Of a stretch of DNA of 5,845 bases, positions 1 to 5,845 are shown one piece after another. Position 1 is the stretch's first letter, and each line of letters starts with the position of its first letter. This stretch comes from Thermodesulfobacteriota bacterium (GTDB lineage Bacteria; Desulfobacterota; Desulfomonilia; Desulfomonilales; Desulfomonilaceae): NCBI GenBank assembly GCA_030837305.1, contig JAUPKT010000201.1:1-5845 (forward strand). Direction: 5' to 3'. The position numbers and the translations under genes are program-made. The notes beneath the pieces were generated by a model that saw only the letters and a list, made by a program, of their open reading frames with translations, had not been told where the DNA came from and did not search any database.

Positions 1-834
1 AGCACGGTCAACTGGGATCTCTCAGTCATCCTGGACGATTCAGGCTCCATGGCACGGCAATCCAAAGGCTGGAATCCCAGCCGTTTCAAGACAGCGCTCA
101 CTTTCATTGAGAAGCTGCCTTCTGCACTAAGTTCCGGATCACGACTTGCCGTGAGGGATTTCTCATGCGGAAGTTCGGATGACAAGAAAGCGGCGAAGAA
201 GGTCTGTCTGAGTCACATGCTGCTGGATTGGACAAATATGCCGGCGAAACAGCTCAAAGAGCGCCTTGAAAAGGCTGACTCCAGTGGAACCACCGATCCG
301 TGTGCAGCCGCGGCATTCTCTATCAAAAAGGATTTTCAGGGAGGGGCAGGGCGAAAACCCCGACTTCTCATCGTGACGGGCGGAGCAGCCACGATATGCT
401 CGGTAAGCGCCGTGACACGTGCCATGGAAACCTCCGATGCCACAAAAGGAACGATCATCGATGTCTTGGCCCTGGGAATCAACAAGAAGCGACAAAAGGG
501 TTATTCTCTGTTAACCGCCAGAACCGCGGGTATCTTTATCGAGGCAGAAAGGCCTGCGGATATTGACCAGCCCTTTGCCAAGTATGCCAAGGTCCTCCAG
601 GCAAAACATTTCGAAAAGGTGGAGATAAAAGGGGACAAAGCAAGCCTCAGCGTTGCTCCGTTCCAAGAGATAACGGTAGCACCTGGGACTTATACCATCA
701 GCCTTCCGGCGGTCGAAGGAATCGATCCATCCAAAAGGACCGTCCCCAACGTGAAGATCAGTTCCGGAGAAGCACACATCCTCGACGTCACCATCAAGAA
801 GGGCAAGCCCATCATCAAAACCGTCAAAAAATGA
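1..834 (+). CDS. von Willebrand factor A (vWA) domain protein, 5'-truncated by the window edge
   Basis: This is the C-terminal 277 residues of a vWA protein; reading frame 1 is open from the first base. The visible part opens with the first beta strand and MIDAS loop: LSVILDDSGSM, with D12, S14 and S16 forming the DxSxS metal site. A Met at base 49 lies inside this motif and cannot be the true start. The second MIDAS loop is SSGTTDP (T97/T98). The strand LLIVTGG (residues 122-128) is where the third loop should carry an Asp, usually TDG or SDG, but it has Gly127. From about residue 206 the chain is rich in beta strands, with a PGTYTISLP turn (PEGA or carboxypeptidase-regulatory-like), and it ends in a lysine-rich tail. 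vWA domains bind protein partners through a divalent metal. No partner is visible here. An exported or envelope location is likely for this architecture, but the N-terminus is not in view. The stop TGA faces the transketolase stop across 22 bases. Confidence 0.85.
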   Translation, partial: STVNWDLSVILDDSGSMARQSKGWNPSRFKTALTFIEKLPSALSSGSRLAVRDFSCGSSDDKKAAKKVCLSHMLLDWTNMPAKQLKERLEKADSSGTTDPCAAAAFSIKKDFQGGAGRKPRLLIVTGGAATICSVSAVTRAMETSDATKGTIIDVLALGINKKRQKGYSLLTARTAGIFIEAERPADIDQPFAKYAKVLQAKHFEKVEIKGDKASLSVAPFQEITVAPGTYTISLPAVEGIDPSKRTVPNVKISSGEAHILDVTIKKGKPIIKTVKK

Positions 835-856
835 CGCTCAGTCCGGCGGTCACCCT

Positions 857-2872
857 CTATTTGTTGGACGCCACAAGCGCTACCGCTCTGCTCACTACGT
901 TCTCGACGGTGAAGCCGTAGCGGATCAGCACCTCTGACCCGGGTGCCGATGCCCCAAAACGGTCAACAGACACATTATCTCCATGATCCCCCGTCCATCG
1001 GCGCCATCCCATGGCTGACCCGGCCTCTATGGAAAGCCTCGCTTTGACGGAGCCGGGAATTATGGATTCCCGATATTCAGGGGGCTGGTTCTCGAAGAGT
1101 TCCCAGCTCGGCATAGACACAACCGTGGCCTTGATCCCATGTGCGGCCGCCAATTCTGCCCGGGCCTCCAGCGCAAGCTTCACCTCTGACCCTGATGCCA
1201 TCAAAATAATGTCAGGCTTCCCCTCTGACCTTGCCAAGACATACGCGCCTCTTTCCAGTTGTTCGGCACAGCCGTGGCACGTTTCCTCGAGAATGGGAAG
1301 GTCTTGTCGCGTGAGGATAAGCGCCGTGGGATTATGTGCGTTCATGGCAATCTTCCATGCCGCAGCGGTTTCATTGGCATCCGCAGGTCTTATGACCGTG
1401 AAGTTGGGGATTGATCTCAAGGCGGCCAACTGTTCCACAGGTTGATGGGTTGGCCCATCCTCTCCCACTGCAAGACTGTCATGGGTAAAGACATATATCG
1501 TATGGAGCCCCTGTAATGCTGCCAGCCGTAACGAGGGCTTCATGTAGTCGGAAAATATCAAGAACGTCGCTGCATAAGGGATAATTCCTCCGTGAAGCGC
1601 CATGCCGTTTACAATGGCGCCCATGGCATGCTCTCTCACCCCGAACCGAAGATTTCTTCCGCCCGGCTCATCAATACTCTGATCAGGACTCTCGGCTATG
1701 ATGGTTTTTGTTGACGGGGCCAAGTCCCCGGATCCCCCCAAGAGGTTCGGCACACGTTTCGAAATCCCATTCAGGATCTTTCCTGACGCAGAACGCGTGG
1801 CAATGGGTGCTTGGTTGCTCTGGAACTGAGGAATCTCCTCGTCCCAGCCCGCCGGGAGCCCACCAGTCCAGACGGTCTCAAATTCCGTCGCGGCATCGCC
1901 ATACGATCCCCGATATTGCTCAAACAAGGCCGACCATTGGGCTGCCAACCGGTTTCCTCGGGCCGAGGCATCCTGAAATTTGGTTTTGACACTCTCAGGC
2001 ACATGGAACCGTTTGTCTTGAGGCCACCCAAGATTTTGCTTCGTCGCGAGGAGCGCTTCTTCTCCCAACGGTTCCCCGTGCGAGCTGGCACTATCCTGTT
2101 TGGGGCTGCCAAACCCGATATGAGTGCTCACCATGATCAACGACGGCCGTTTCTGTTCAGCTCGTGCCTCCTTAATTGCGGCCTCAATTGTTACCAAATC
2201 GTTTCCGTCCGCCACCCGTAACACGTGCCACCCATAGGCCTGGAAACGCTTGCCCACATCTTCAGTAAAGGTCAAAGAAGTGCTCCCTTCAATGGAGATG
2301 CGGTTATCGTCATAGAAGTACACAATCTTGCCGAGCCCCAAATGGCCGGCCAACGAAGCCGCCTCAGACGCGACCCCTTCCATGAGATCGCCATCTGAAA
2401 CAATGGCGTATGTGAAGTGATCCATGATCTCATAGCCGGGCCGATTGTAACGATCAGCGAGAAACCTTTCAGCCGTGGCCATGCCGACGCCCATCCCAAA
2501 TCCCTGACCCAAGGGCCCCGTGGTGCACTCCACGCCGAGATCCAGATTGTACTCTGGGTGACCAGGCGTCTTGCTTCCCCATTGGCGAAATCGCTGAATC
2601 TCCTCCAAACTAATGTCGTAACCGGATAAATGGAGCAGTGCATAAAGAAGAGCAGAGCCGTGCCCGGCAGACAGAATAAATCTGTCCCTGTTGGGCCAGC
2701 GTGGGTTGGCTGGGCTGAATCGGAGGAACCGGTTCCACAAGACATAGGCCATGGAAGCCGCCCCCAACGGCATGCCCGGGTGCCCTGACTTGGCTTGCTG
2801 AACCGCGTCCGCGGCCAGCATGCGTATGGTATTCACGGCAAGCAGATCAATTTCATTTTCGGAACACGACAT
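857..2872 (-). CDS. tkt: Transketolase (EC 2.2.1.1)
   Basis: This complete 671-residue protein has the usual length for bacterial transketolase. The enzyme moves two-carbon ketol units between sugar phosphates using thiamine diphosphate (ThDP) and Mg2+, in the cytosolic pentose phosphate pathway or Calvin cycle. The N-terminal ThDP domain has [10 protein letters not shown] (H31), SAGHGS (H71), TPGHPE (H105), TTGPLGQG, and the GDG-type cofactor motif SDGDLMEG (D160, E165) with N190 and I192 as further Mg ligands. H265 lies in the SHGEPLG loop. The pyrimidine domain has R360, GGSGDLAPS (S387), the catalytic Glu E414 in [10 protein letters not shown], and [18 protein letters not shown] with H464, D472 and H476. 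R522 in TRQ completes the phosphate pocket. The C-terminal domain (from about 540) is intact. Every residue expected from the E. coli enzyme is present, so it should be active. The start is supported by a strong ribosome site 8 bases upstream. Its stop converges on the vWA gene. No other pentose phosphate or Calvin cycle gene is in view to decide the pathway. Confidence 0.97.
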   Translation of the reverse strand: MSCSENEIDLLAVNTIRMLAADAVQQAKSGHPGMPLGAASMAYVLWNRFLRFSPANPRWPNRDRFILSAGHGSALLYALLHLSGYDISLEEIQRFRQWGSKTPGHPEYNLDLGVECTTGPLGQGFGMGVGMATAERFLADRYNRPGYEIMDHFTYAIVSDGDLMEGVASEAASLAGHLGLGKIVYFYDDNRISIEGSTSLTFTEDVGKRFQAYGWHVLRVADGNDLVTIEAAIKEARAEQKRPSLIMVSTHIGFGSPKQDSASSHGEPLGEEALLATKQNLGWPQDKRFHVPESVKTKFQDASARGNRLAAQWSALFEQYRGSYGDAATEFETVWTGGLPAGWDEEIPQFQSNQAPIATRSASGKILNGISKRVPNLLGGSGDLAPSTKTIIAESPDQSIDEPGGRNLRFGVREHAMGAIVNGMALHGGIIPYAATFLIFSDYMKPSLRLAALQGLHTIYVFTHDSLAVGEDGPTHQPVEQLAALRSIPNFTVIRPADANETAAAWKIAMNAHNPTALILTRQDLPILEETCHGCAEQLERGAYVLARSEGKPDIILMASGSEVKLALEARAELAAAHGIKATVVSMPSWELFENQPPEYRESIIPGSVKARLSIEAGSAMGWRRWTGDHGDNVSVDRFGASAPGSEVLIRYGFTVENVVSRAVALVASNK

Positions 2873-2959
2873 CTATTGTTCTCCCTTAGAATTACGGAGT
2901 TCTTCCCGTCGTAAACGAACGCCTATCCGGAGCGTCCCCGCAACTGGATCCAGCTCCAT
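2873..2959 (-). CDS. Possible small ORF (28 aa) abutting tkt
   Basis: A short frame begins MELDPVAGTLRIGV and ends in EQ. Its TAG stop directly touches the tkt ATG (TAGATG), and its last codons contain the tkt ribosome site. The same frame is open further upstream, back to a TGA at 3065-3067, about 63 sense codons in all, with a possible TTG start at 3016 (47 aa). The ATG at 2959 has only a weak AGG two bases upstream, and the TTG has no ribosome site. The peptide is basic (RLRREELRNSK) and matches no family I recognise. It could be a translationally coupled leader peptide, the tail of a decayed gene, or chance. I favour chance or a leader and would not call it a gene without conservation. 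Confidence 0.2.
   Translation of the reverse strand: MELDPVAGTLRIGVRLRREELRNSKGEQ
2881..2887 (-). promoter_or_regulatory. Ribosome binding site of tkt
   Basis: The minus strand reads AAGGGAG followed by 8 bases and ATG. This near-consensus Shine-Dalgarno site at ideal spacing fixes the transketolase start at 2872, which also gives the N-terminus expected for the family. Confidence 0.8.
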
Positions 2960-3039
2960 TACCTGGCCATGACGACTGTGCGTTAGACGTAAGTCCTGCG
3001 ATACACAATTATCCAATGGGAAGGAAATTATGGGAGAGC

Positions 3040-3068
3040 ATAATAACCAATAAGCAGAATTTTTTCAC
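3040..3068 (-). promoter_or_regulatory. Candidate sigma70 promoter for tkt
   Basis: Read on the minus strand, a -35 box GTGAAA (3063-3068, 4 of 6 to TTGACA) is followed after exactly 17 bases by a -10 box TATTAT (3040-3045, 5 of 6 to TATAAT). It lies in an AT-rich stretch between yyaL and tkt. Transcription would start near 3033 and leave a leader of roughly 160 bases before tkt. The match is moderate and rests on sequence alone. Confidence 0.35.
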
Positions 3069-3143
3069 GGCTTCTTTTGGAATAGATTTCAGAATCATCG
3101 TCAAGCCAATTATATAGTCTTGAGCCGGAGCCTGTTCCAAGTA

Positions 3144-5294
3144 TCATTTCTGTCGGTTGTTCAACAATTCCATCATGTGTCCGATTTCTGTCGTTGGGAG
3201 CATGCACTCATGGCTCTTGCAGACGTACGCCGAAGCTTGGCCATCGATGCAGCTCATCGATTCCGTAAACGGTGCTATCTCTGACAGCTCTGATGTCTTT
3301 TCGTCGGACGACTTGAAAAGCACTGCCTTGTGCGGCAAGAAAGTGCTTCTGAGTTCTTTCAGCATTTGCAAGGCATGGGGATCGTCGTCGCTGCCCACAA
3401 TGACTATTTCATGCGAAGAACCAAGTCGAAATTCCGCGGCTGAAAGAAAAAACGTGTATGCAGAGGGAAGTTGACGGATGTTTCCTGAGAATGCTTCTTC
3501 CAGTCGATCTCCTATCCGATCCAATTTAAGATTTGCCGTCAAGCTTGCCAGCCTTCTCAAACACATCAGTGCCACCGAATTTCCCGACGGGGTGGCCCCG
3601 TCGTAGATATCCTTTTTTCGCACCAACAACTCTTCGCTGTCATGGGCAGTGATATAGAAACCACCGGCAGAGGAGTCCCAAAATCGTGCAATCATGTCTG
3701 ATGTAAGGTCTAGAGCACTTCTGAGATAGCGTATGTCAAAGACCGCTTCGTACAGCTCCAAGAGACCCAGAATGAGAAAGGCATAATCGTCTATGGTGGA
3801 AGCTATGCCGGCGTGGCCGTCACGAAATCTGTGTATCAGCCTTCCTTCTTCGTCTCTCATGGTTCCCAATATGAAATCAGCCGCTCTTGTGGCTGCCTGG
3901 ACATACGTCTGGTTTCCAAAGACCTGGCCGGCCTTGGCGAGCGAAGCAATCATAAGGCCGTTCCAGTCAGTGAGTACCTTGTCGTCCCTGTGTGGCCGTA
4001 TTCGACCACTGCGGACATCAAACAACTTCTTCAATGCGCCCTCGACAACAGCCCTGAGCCCTTCAGGATGTACGTTGAGATCCCGCGCACATGCATCAAG
4101 AGAACTTCTCATGTGAAGAATGTTCGTGCCGGTCATTTCACCAGACGCCTCTTCCCGAAAGTTCCCTTCTGGCCTGATGTTGAATACGGACTGCACGACG
4201 CGGGATTCTTCGGGGGCCAAGACTTCCTGAATCTCCTGCCATGACCACGTGTAGAATTTGCCTTCTTCGCCCTCACTGTCAGCGTCTTCTGCCGAAAAGA
4301 AAGCCCCTTGGGGTGAAACCATGTCCCGCATGACATACTCGAAAATTCCCGAAGCTACTCTCTTGAACTCGTCATCTCTAGTTATGAGATAAGCCTCCGT
4401 GTATGCCATGGCCAACAGGGCTTGGTCATAAAGCATCTTTTCAAAATGGGGCACAAGCCAATTCTCGTCAGTCGAATACCGGTGGAAACCTCCGCCCACA
4501 TGGTCATGAATTCCTCCCAAGCTCATGCTGCGAAGCGTCTTGAGAGCCATCTCGGTCGCCTTGACCTCTCCTGTTCGATGCCGATATCGGAAGAGAAACA
4601 ACATGTTGTGTGGTGTCGGAAATTTGGGAGCTGCCCCAAAACCGCCGTTCGACTCATCAAAACGTTGCCCTAGTTGCTGATATGCAACTGCGAGAGTCGA
4701 TGTCTGTACAGGGTCGCCCGGCGAATCATCTGGAATCTGGCGCAGTGCTGAAACGACCTTATCAGCGGAGAGATCAATTTCACTGCGGTCCTTTGCCCAT
4801 AATTGCTTAATTCTTCTGCCCAGGTCCATCATTCCAATGCGTCCATGCCGGGTTGCCTTCGGGAAATAGGTGCCGGCAAAAAAAGGCCTCTTGTCCGGAG
4901 TCATCACTAAGTTTAACGGCCATCCGCCTCCACCCGTCATCATCTGACAAACCGTCATGTATATATTGTCGATGTCCGGGCGCTCCTCTCTGTCTACCTT
5001 TATGGAAACAAAGGCATCGTTCATAAGTTCGGCCACTTCAGTGTCTTCAAAGGATTCCTTTTCCATCACGTGGCACCAGTGGCATGTGGAGTAACCTATG
5101 GACAAGAAAATTGGCTTGTCCAGTTCTCTCGCCAAGTCGAATGCCTCCTGCCCCCAAGGAAACCAGTCCACTGGATTATACGCATGTTGGAGTAAATACG
5201 GGCTTTTTTCGTGAATCAGGCGGTTGGGTCGGCCGATTCTGCCATGTGCTCCATGTTTATCTAGTTCTGGTGTATTCCGAGAATGTACGTCCAT
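3144..5294 (-). CDS. yyaL: Thioredoxin-domain protein of the YyaL/SPATA20 (DUF255, COG1331) family
   Basis: This complete 716-residue protein is close to the family's usual length. The N-terminal thioredoxin-like domain (about 25-185) carries the family signature [21 protein letters not shown], then the redox motif C71-H-W-C74 in [24 protein letters not shown], and a GGGGWPLNL loop with [14 protein letters not shown]. From about 200 the chain follows the six-hairpin (alpha/alpha barrel) part: [10 protein letters not shown] (219-228), [20 protein letters not shown] (265-284), [15 protein letters not shown] (334-348), [13 protein letters not shown] (438-450), and DGATPSGNS (565-573). The C-terminus has the usual cysteine segment [11 protein letters not shown]. 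The family is widespread from bacteria to human SPATA20, and its biochemical role is poorly known. A thiol-redox activity joined to a sugar-epimerase-like barrel is inferred from the fold. No signal peptide or membrane segment is seen, so it is probably cytosolic. The first 24 residues are an extension before the conserved part. The gene follows bioD after 149 bases on the same strand. Confidence 0.93.
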   Translation of the reverse strand: MDVHSRNTPELDKHGAHGRIGRPNRLIHEKSPYLLQHAYNPVDWFPWGQEAFDLARELDKPIFLSIGYSTCHWCHVMEKESFEDTEVAELMNDAFVSIKVDREERPDIDNIYMTVCQMMTGGGGWPLNLVMTPDKRPFFAGTYFPKATRHGRIGMMDLGRRIKQLWAKDRSEIDLSADKVVSALRQIPDDSPGDPVQTSTLAVAYQQLGQRFDESNGGFGAAPKFPTPHNMLFLFRYRHRTGEVKATEMALKTLRSMSLGGIHDHVGGGFHRYSTDENWLVPHFEKMLYDQALLAMAYTEAYLITRDDEFKRVASGIFEYVMRDMVSPQGAFFSAEDADSEGEEGKFYTWSWQEIQEVLAPEESRVVQSVFNIRPEGNFREEASGEMTGTNILHMRSSLDACARDLNVHPEGLRAVVEGALKKLFDVRSGRIRPHRDDKVLTDWNGLMIASLAKAGQVFGNQTYVQAATRAADFILGTMRDEEGRLIHRFRDGHAGIASTIDDYAFLILGLLELYEAVFDIRYLRSALDLTSDMIARFWDSSAGGFYITAHDSEELLVRKKDIYDGATPSGNSVALMCLRRLASLTANLKLDRIGDRLEEAFSGNIRQLPSAYTFFLSAAEFRLGSSHEIVIVGSDDDPHALQMLKELRSTFLPHKAVLFKSSDEKTSELSEIAPFTESMSCIDGQASAYVCKSHECMLPTTEIGHMMELLNNRQK

Positions 5295-5300
5295 GCCATG

Positions 5301-5310
5301 CTCCGTCCTT
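5301..5310 (-). promoter_or_regulatory. Ribosome binding site of yyaL (tandem AAGGA and GGAG)
   Basis: The minus strand reads AAGGACGGAG, then CATGGCATG. GGAG sits 6 bases before the ATG at 5294 that opens the long yyaL frame. AAGGA sits 6 bases before a second ATG at 5299, which is out of frame. The site supports the 5294 start but leaves two competing initiation registers. Confidence 0.6.
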
Positions 5311-5401
5311 AGCGTTCAATAGTATCTTTAAGCTAATGCGCATGACGTGACGGATCAATAGACGGGAAAAGAACTATTTTCTGGAGGCAAGAGGGAATGC
5401 T

Positions 5402-5416
5402 ACCGAGGCCCTCAGT
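5402..5416 (-). terminator. Weak hairpin downstream of bioD
   Basis: On the minus strand, ACTGAG-GGC-CTCGGT forms a 6-bp stem (one G-U pair) with a 3-base loop, starting about 27 bases after the bioD stop. The pairing is better in the bioD transcript than in its complement, which would have an A-C mismatch. No U-run follows, so it is not a classic intrinsic terminator. It could be a weak attenuator, an RNA-stabilising end, or chance. Confidence 0.22.
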
Positions 5417-5443
5417 GTGGAATAAATCTCTGTCCTTGAAAAA

Positions 5444-5845
5444 CTACTCCGCTTTCTCATGCAGGCCGCCCGTTCCGAACCATCGTTCCAGGGTGGCTTG
5501 AGGCACTGATCGTGCCAAAGATTCTGCCAACTTGACTGGATCCTCTCTCAATTCCTTGTGGAGATACGGAAGGTTCCAAACAGGGACTTCGCCCGAGAAT
5601 CTCTTCAGATCAGACACGACAAACTCCTCCTCCGGACCCCCAATACTTTCTGAAAAGGAAACAATAATCCCTAGTACTTCTATATCGCGTTGCTGCAAGG
5701 TCCCCAGGCTTAGCAAGGTATGGTTCAAGGTCCCGAGGCGGCTGCGGGCAATCAATAGAACCGGGTACCCGAGATCACTTATGAGGTCGATCATCAGGCT
5801 TTTTTCATTTATGGGTACCATGAGCCCACCCGCGCCTTCGACCAA
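5444..5845 (-). CDS. bioD: Dethiobiotin synthetase (EC 6.3.3.3), C-terminal part, cut by the window edge
   Basis: These are the last 133 residues of BioD, the cytosolic ATP-dependent enzyme that closes the ureido ring of dethiobiotin from diaminopelargonate and CO2 in biotin synthesis. The first visible codons read LVEGAGGLMVPI, the conserved VEGAGG motif whose Glu (E3 here, E115 in E. coli) helps bind Mg2+ and substrate. The TTG at the edge is simply the Leu codon of that motif and not a start, so the N-terminal half with the P-loop lies beyond the window. Next come a strand VLLIARSRLGTLNHTLLSL (29-47), matching the usual LGTxNHTLL segment, and the strand LGIIVSF (58-64). In many BioDs an Asn that recognises adenine sits at the position of Ser63. 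The chain ends with the LPYL segment and a C-terminal helix. A full protein of about 240 residues is implied. Other bio genes may lie upstream of the gene, outside the window. Confidence 0.9.
   Translation of the reverse strand: MVEGAGGLMVPINEKSLMIDLISDLGYPVLLIARSRLGTLNHTLLSLGTLQQRDIEVLGIIVSFSESIGGPEEEFVVSDLKRFSGEVPVWNLPYLHKELREDPVKLAESLARSVPQATLERWFGTGGLHEKAE

Larger units (their letters stand above)
2876..3143. other. Intergenic region between yyaL and tkt
   Basis: This gap has an AT-rich half next to yyaL (about 3000-3120) and a GC-richer half next to tkt. The AT-rich half contains the candidate tkt promoter and an isolated perfect TATAAT on the minus strand (3109-3114) with no -35 at good spacing. 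The GC-richer half contains a 10-base palindrome CTGGATCCAG (2944-2953) and GGAGC/GCTCC arms (2953-2957 and 2929-2933) that could fold in the tkt leader. I see no stem followed by a U-run, so no convincing yyaL terminator, and no riboswitch I recognise. A gap this long and a promoter candidate make separate tkt transcription likely. Confidence 0.5.
5295..5443. other. Intergenic region between bioD and yyaL
   Basis: Besides the hairpin and the yyaL ribosome site, this gap shows an 8-base palindrome ATGCGCAT (5336-5343) and no promoter with both boxes well matched. The best -35 (TTGATC on the minus strand) pairs only with a poor -10. Co-transcription of yyaL with bioD is possible but not shown. 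Confidence 0.4.

Noticed and set aside
163..777. Minus-strand and alternative-frame open frames within the vWA gene
   Set aside because: The frame 1 vWA motifs account for the region. The alternatives resemble no protein family.
835..856. Bidirectional terminator between the convergent vWA and tkt genes
   Set aside because: The 22-base gap contains no inverted repeat or T-tract.
1011..2221. Plus-strand open frames inside the transketolase gene
   Set aside because: They are antisense to a complete, motif-perfect transketolase. Their translations show no recognisable family or ribosome site.
2944..2953. Palindrome CTGGATCCAG as an operator
   Set aside because: It is a single copy of 10 bases with no second half-site pattern or nearby regulator gene. 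Chance is sufficient.
3109..3114. Perfect TATAAT on the minus strand downstream of yyaL
   Set aside because: The best -35 (TTGGAA) is 20 bases away, too far for a standard promoter, and it would give a leader of about 230 bases. The 3040-3068 candidate is better spaced.
3101..3123. TCAAG/CTTGA inverted repeat just after yyaL as a terminator
   Set aside because: It has only 5 pairs, a 13-base loop and no U-run, so it is not a credible terminator.
3157..5350. Plus-strand open frames inside and across the start of yyaL
   Set aside because: They are shadows of the conserved yyaL frame, low in recognisable motifs, and explained by codon bias on the other strand.
5363..5377. Similarity between GACGGGAAAAGAACT here and GACGGGAAGAACT on the minus strand before tkt
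   Set aside because: The two are in opposite orientations with a 2-base length difference and occur only twice. This is probably coincidence and not a repeat family.

Overview
The window comes from a bacterial chromosome of moderate GC. It carries four recognisable protein genes, two of them cut by the window edges. There is no mobile element, RNA gene, CRISPR array or phage gene that I can see. The gene families and canonical AGGGAG and GGAG ribosome sites fit a free-living Gram-negative bacterium. The overall flavour resembles Nitrospirota or a neighbouring phylum, but that is an impression from the proteins and not a demonstration.

Left edge (1-834, + strand): the C-terminal 277 residues of a von Willebrand factor A (vWA) domain protein. 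Its first metal-site loop (DDSGSM) lies at codons 12-17, so the real gene begins outside the window and the ATG at 49 is internal. It faces a complete transketolase gene (857-2872, - strand) with only 22 bases between the two stop codons.

Middle and right (2873-5845, all - strand): transcription runs right to left through the 3' part of bioD (dethiobiotin synthetase, 5444-5845), then a YyaL/SPATA20-type thioredoxin-fold plus six-hairpin-barrel protein (3144-5294), then transketolase. The gaps are 149 and 271 bases, so these need not form one operon. The 271-base gap is AT-rich at its yyaL-proximal end. It holds a plausible sigma70 promoter for tkt and a small open frame whose stop codon abuts the tkt ATG.

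Together the genes are housekeeping: carbon metabolism (tkt), biotin synthesis (bioD), a conserved protein of poorly known function (yyaL), and a probably exported or envelope vWA protein. I found no convincing new system. The points most worth checking are the glycine in the third metal loop of the vWA domain, the tandem ribosome-site/ATG arrangement at yyaL, the open frame abutting tkt, and the missing adenine-site asparagine in BioD.
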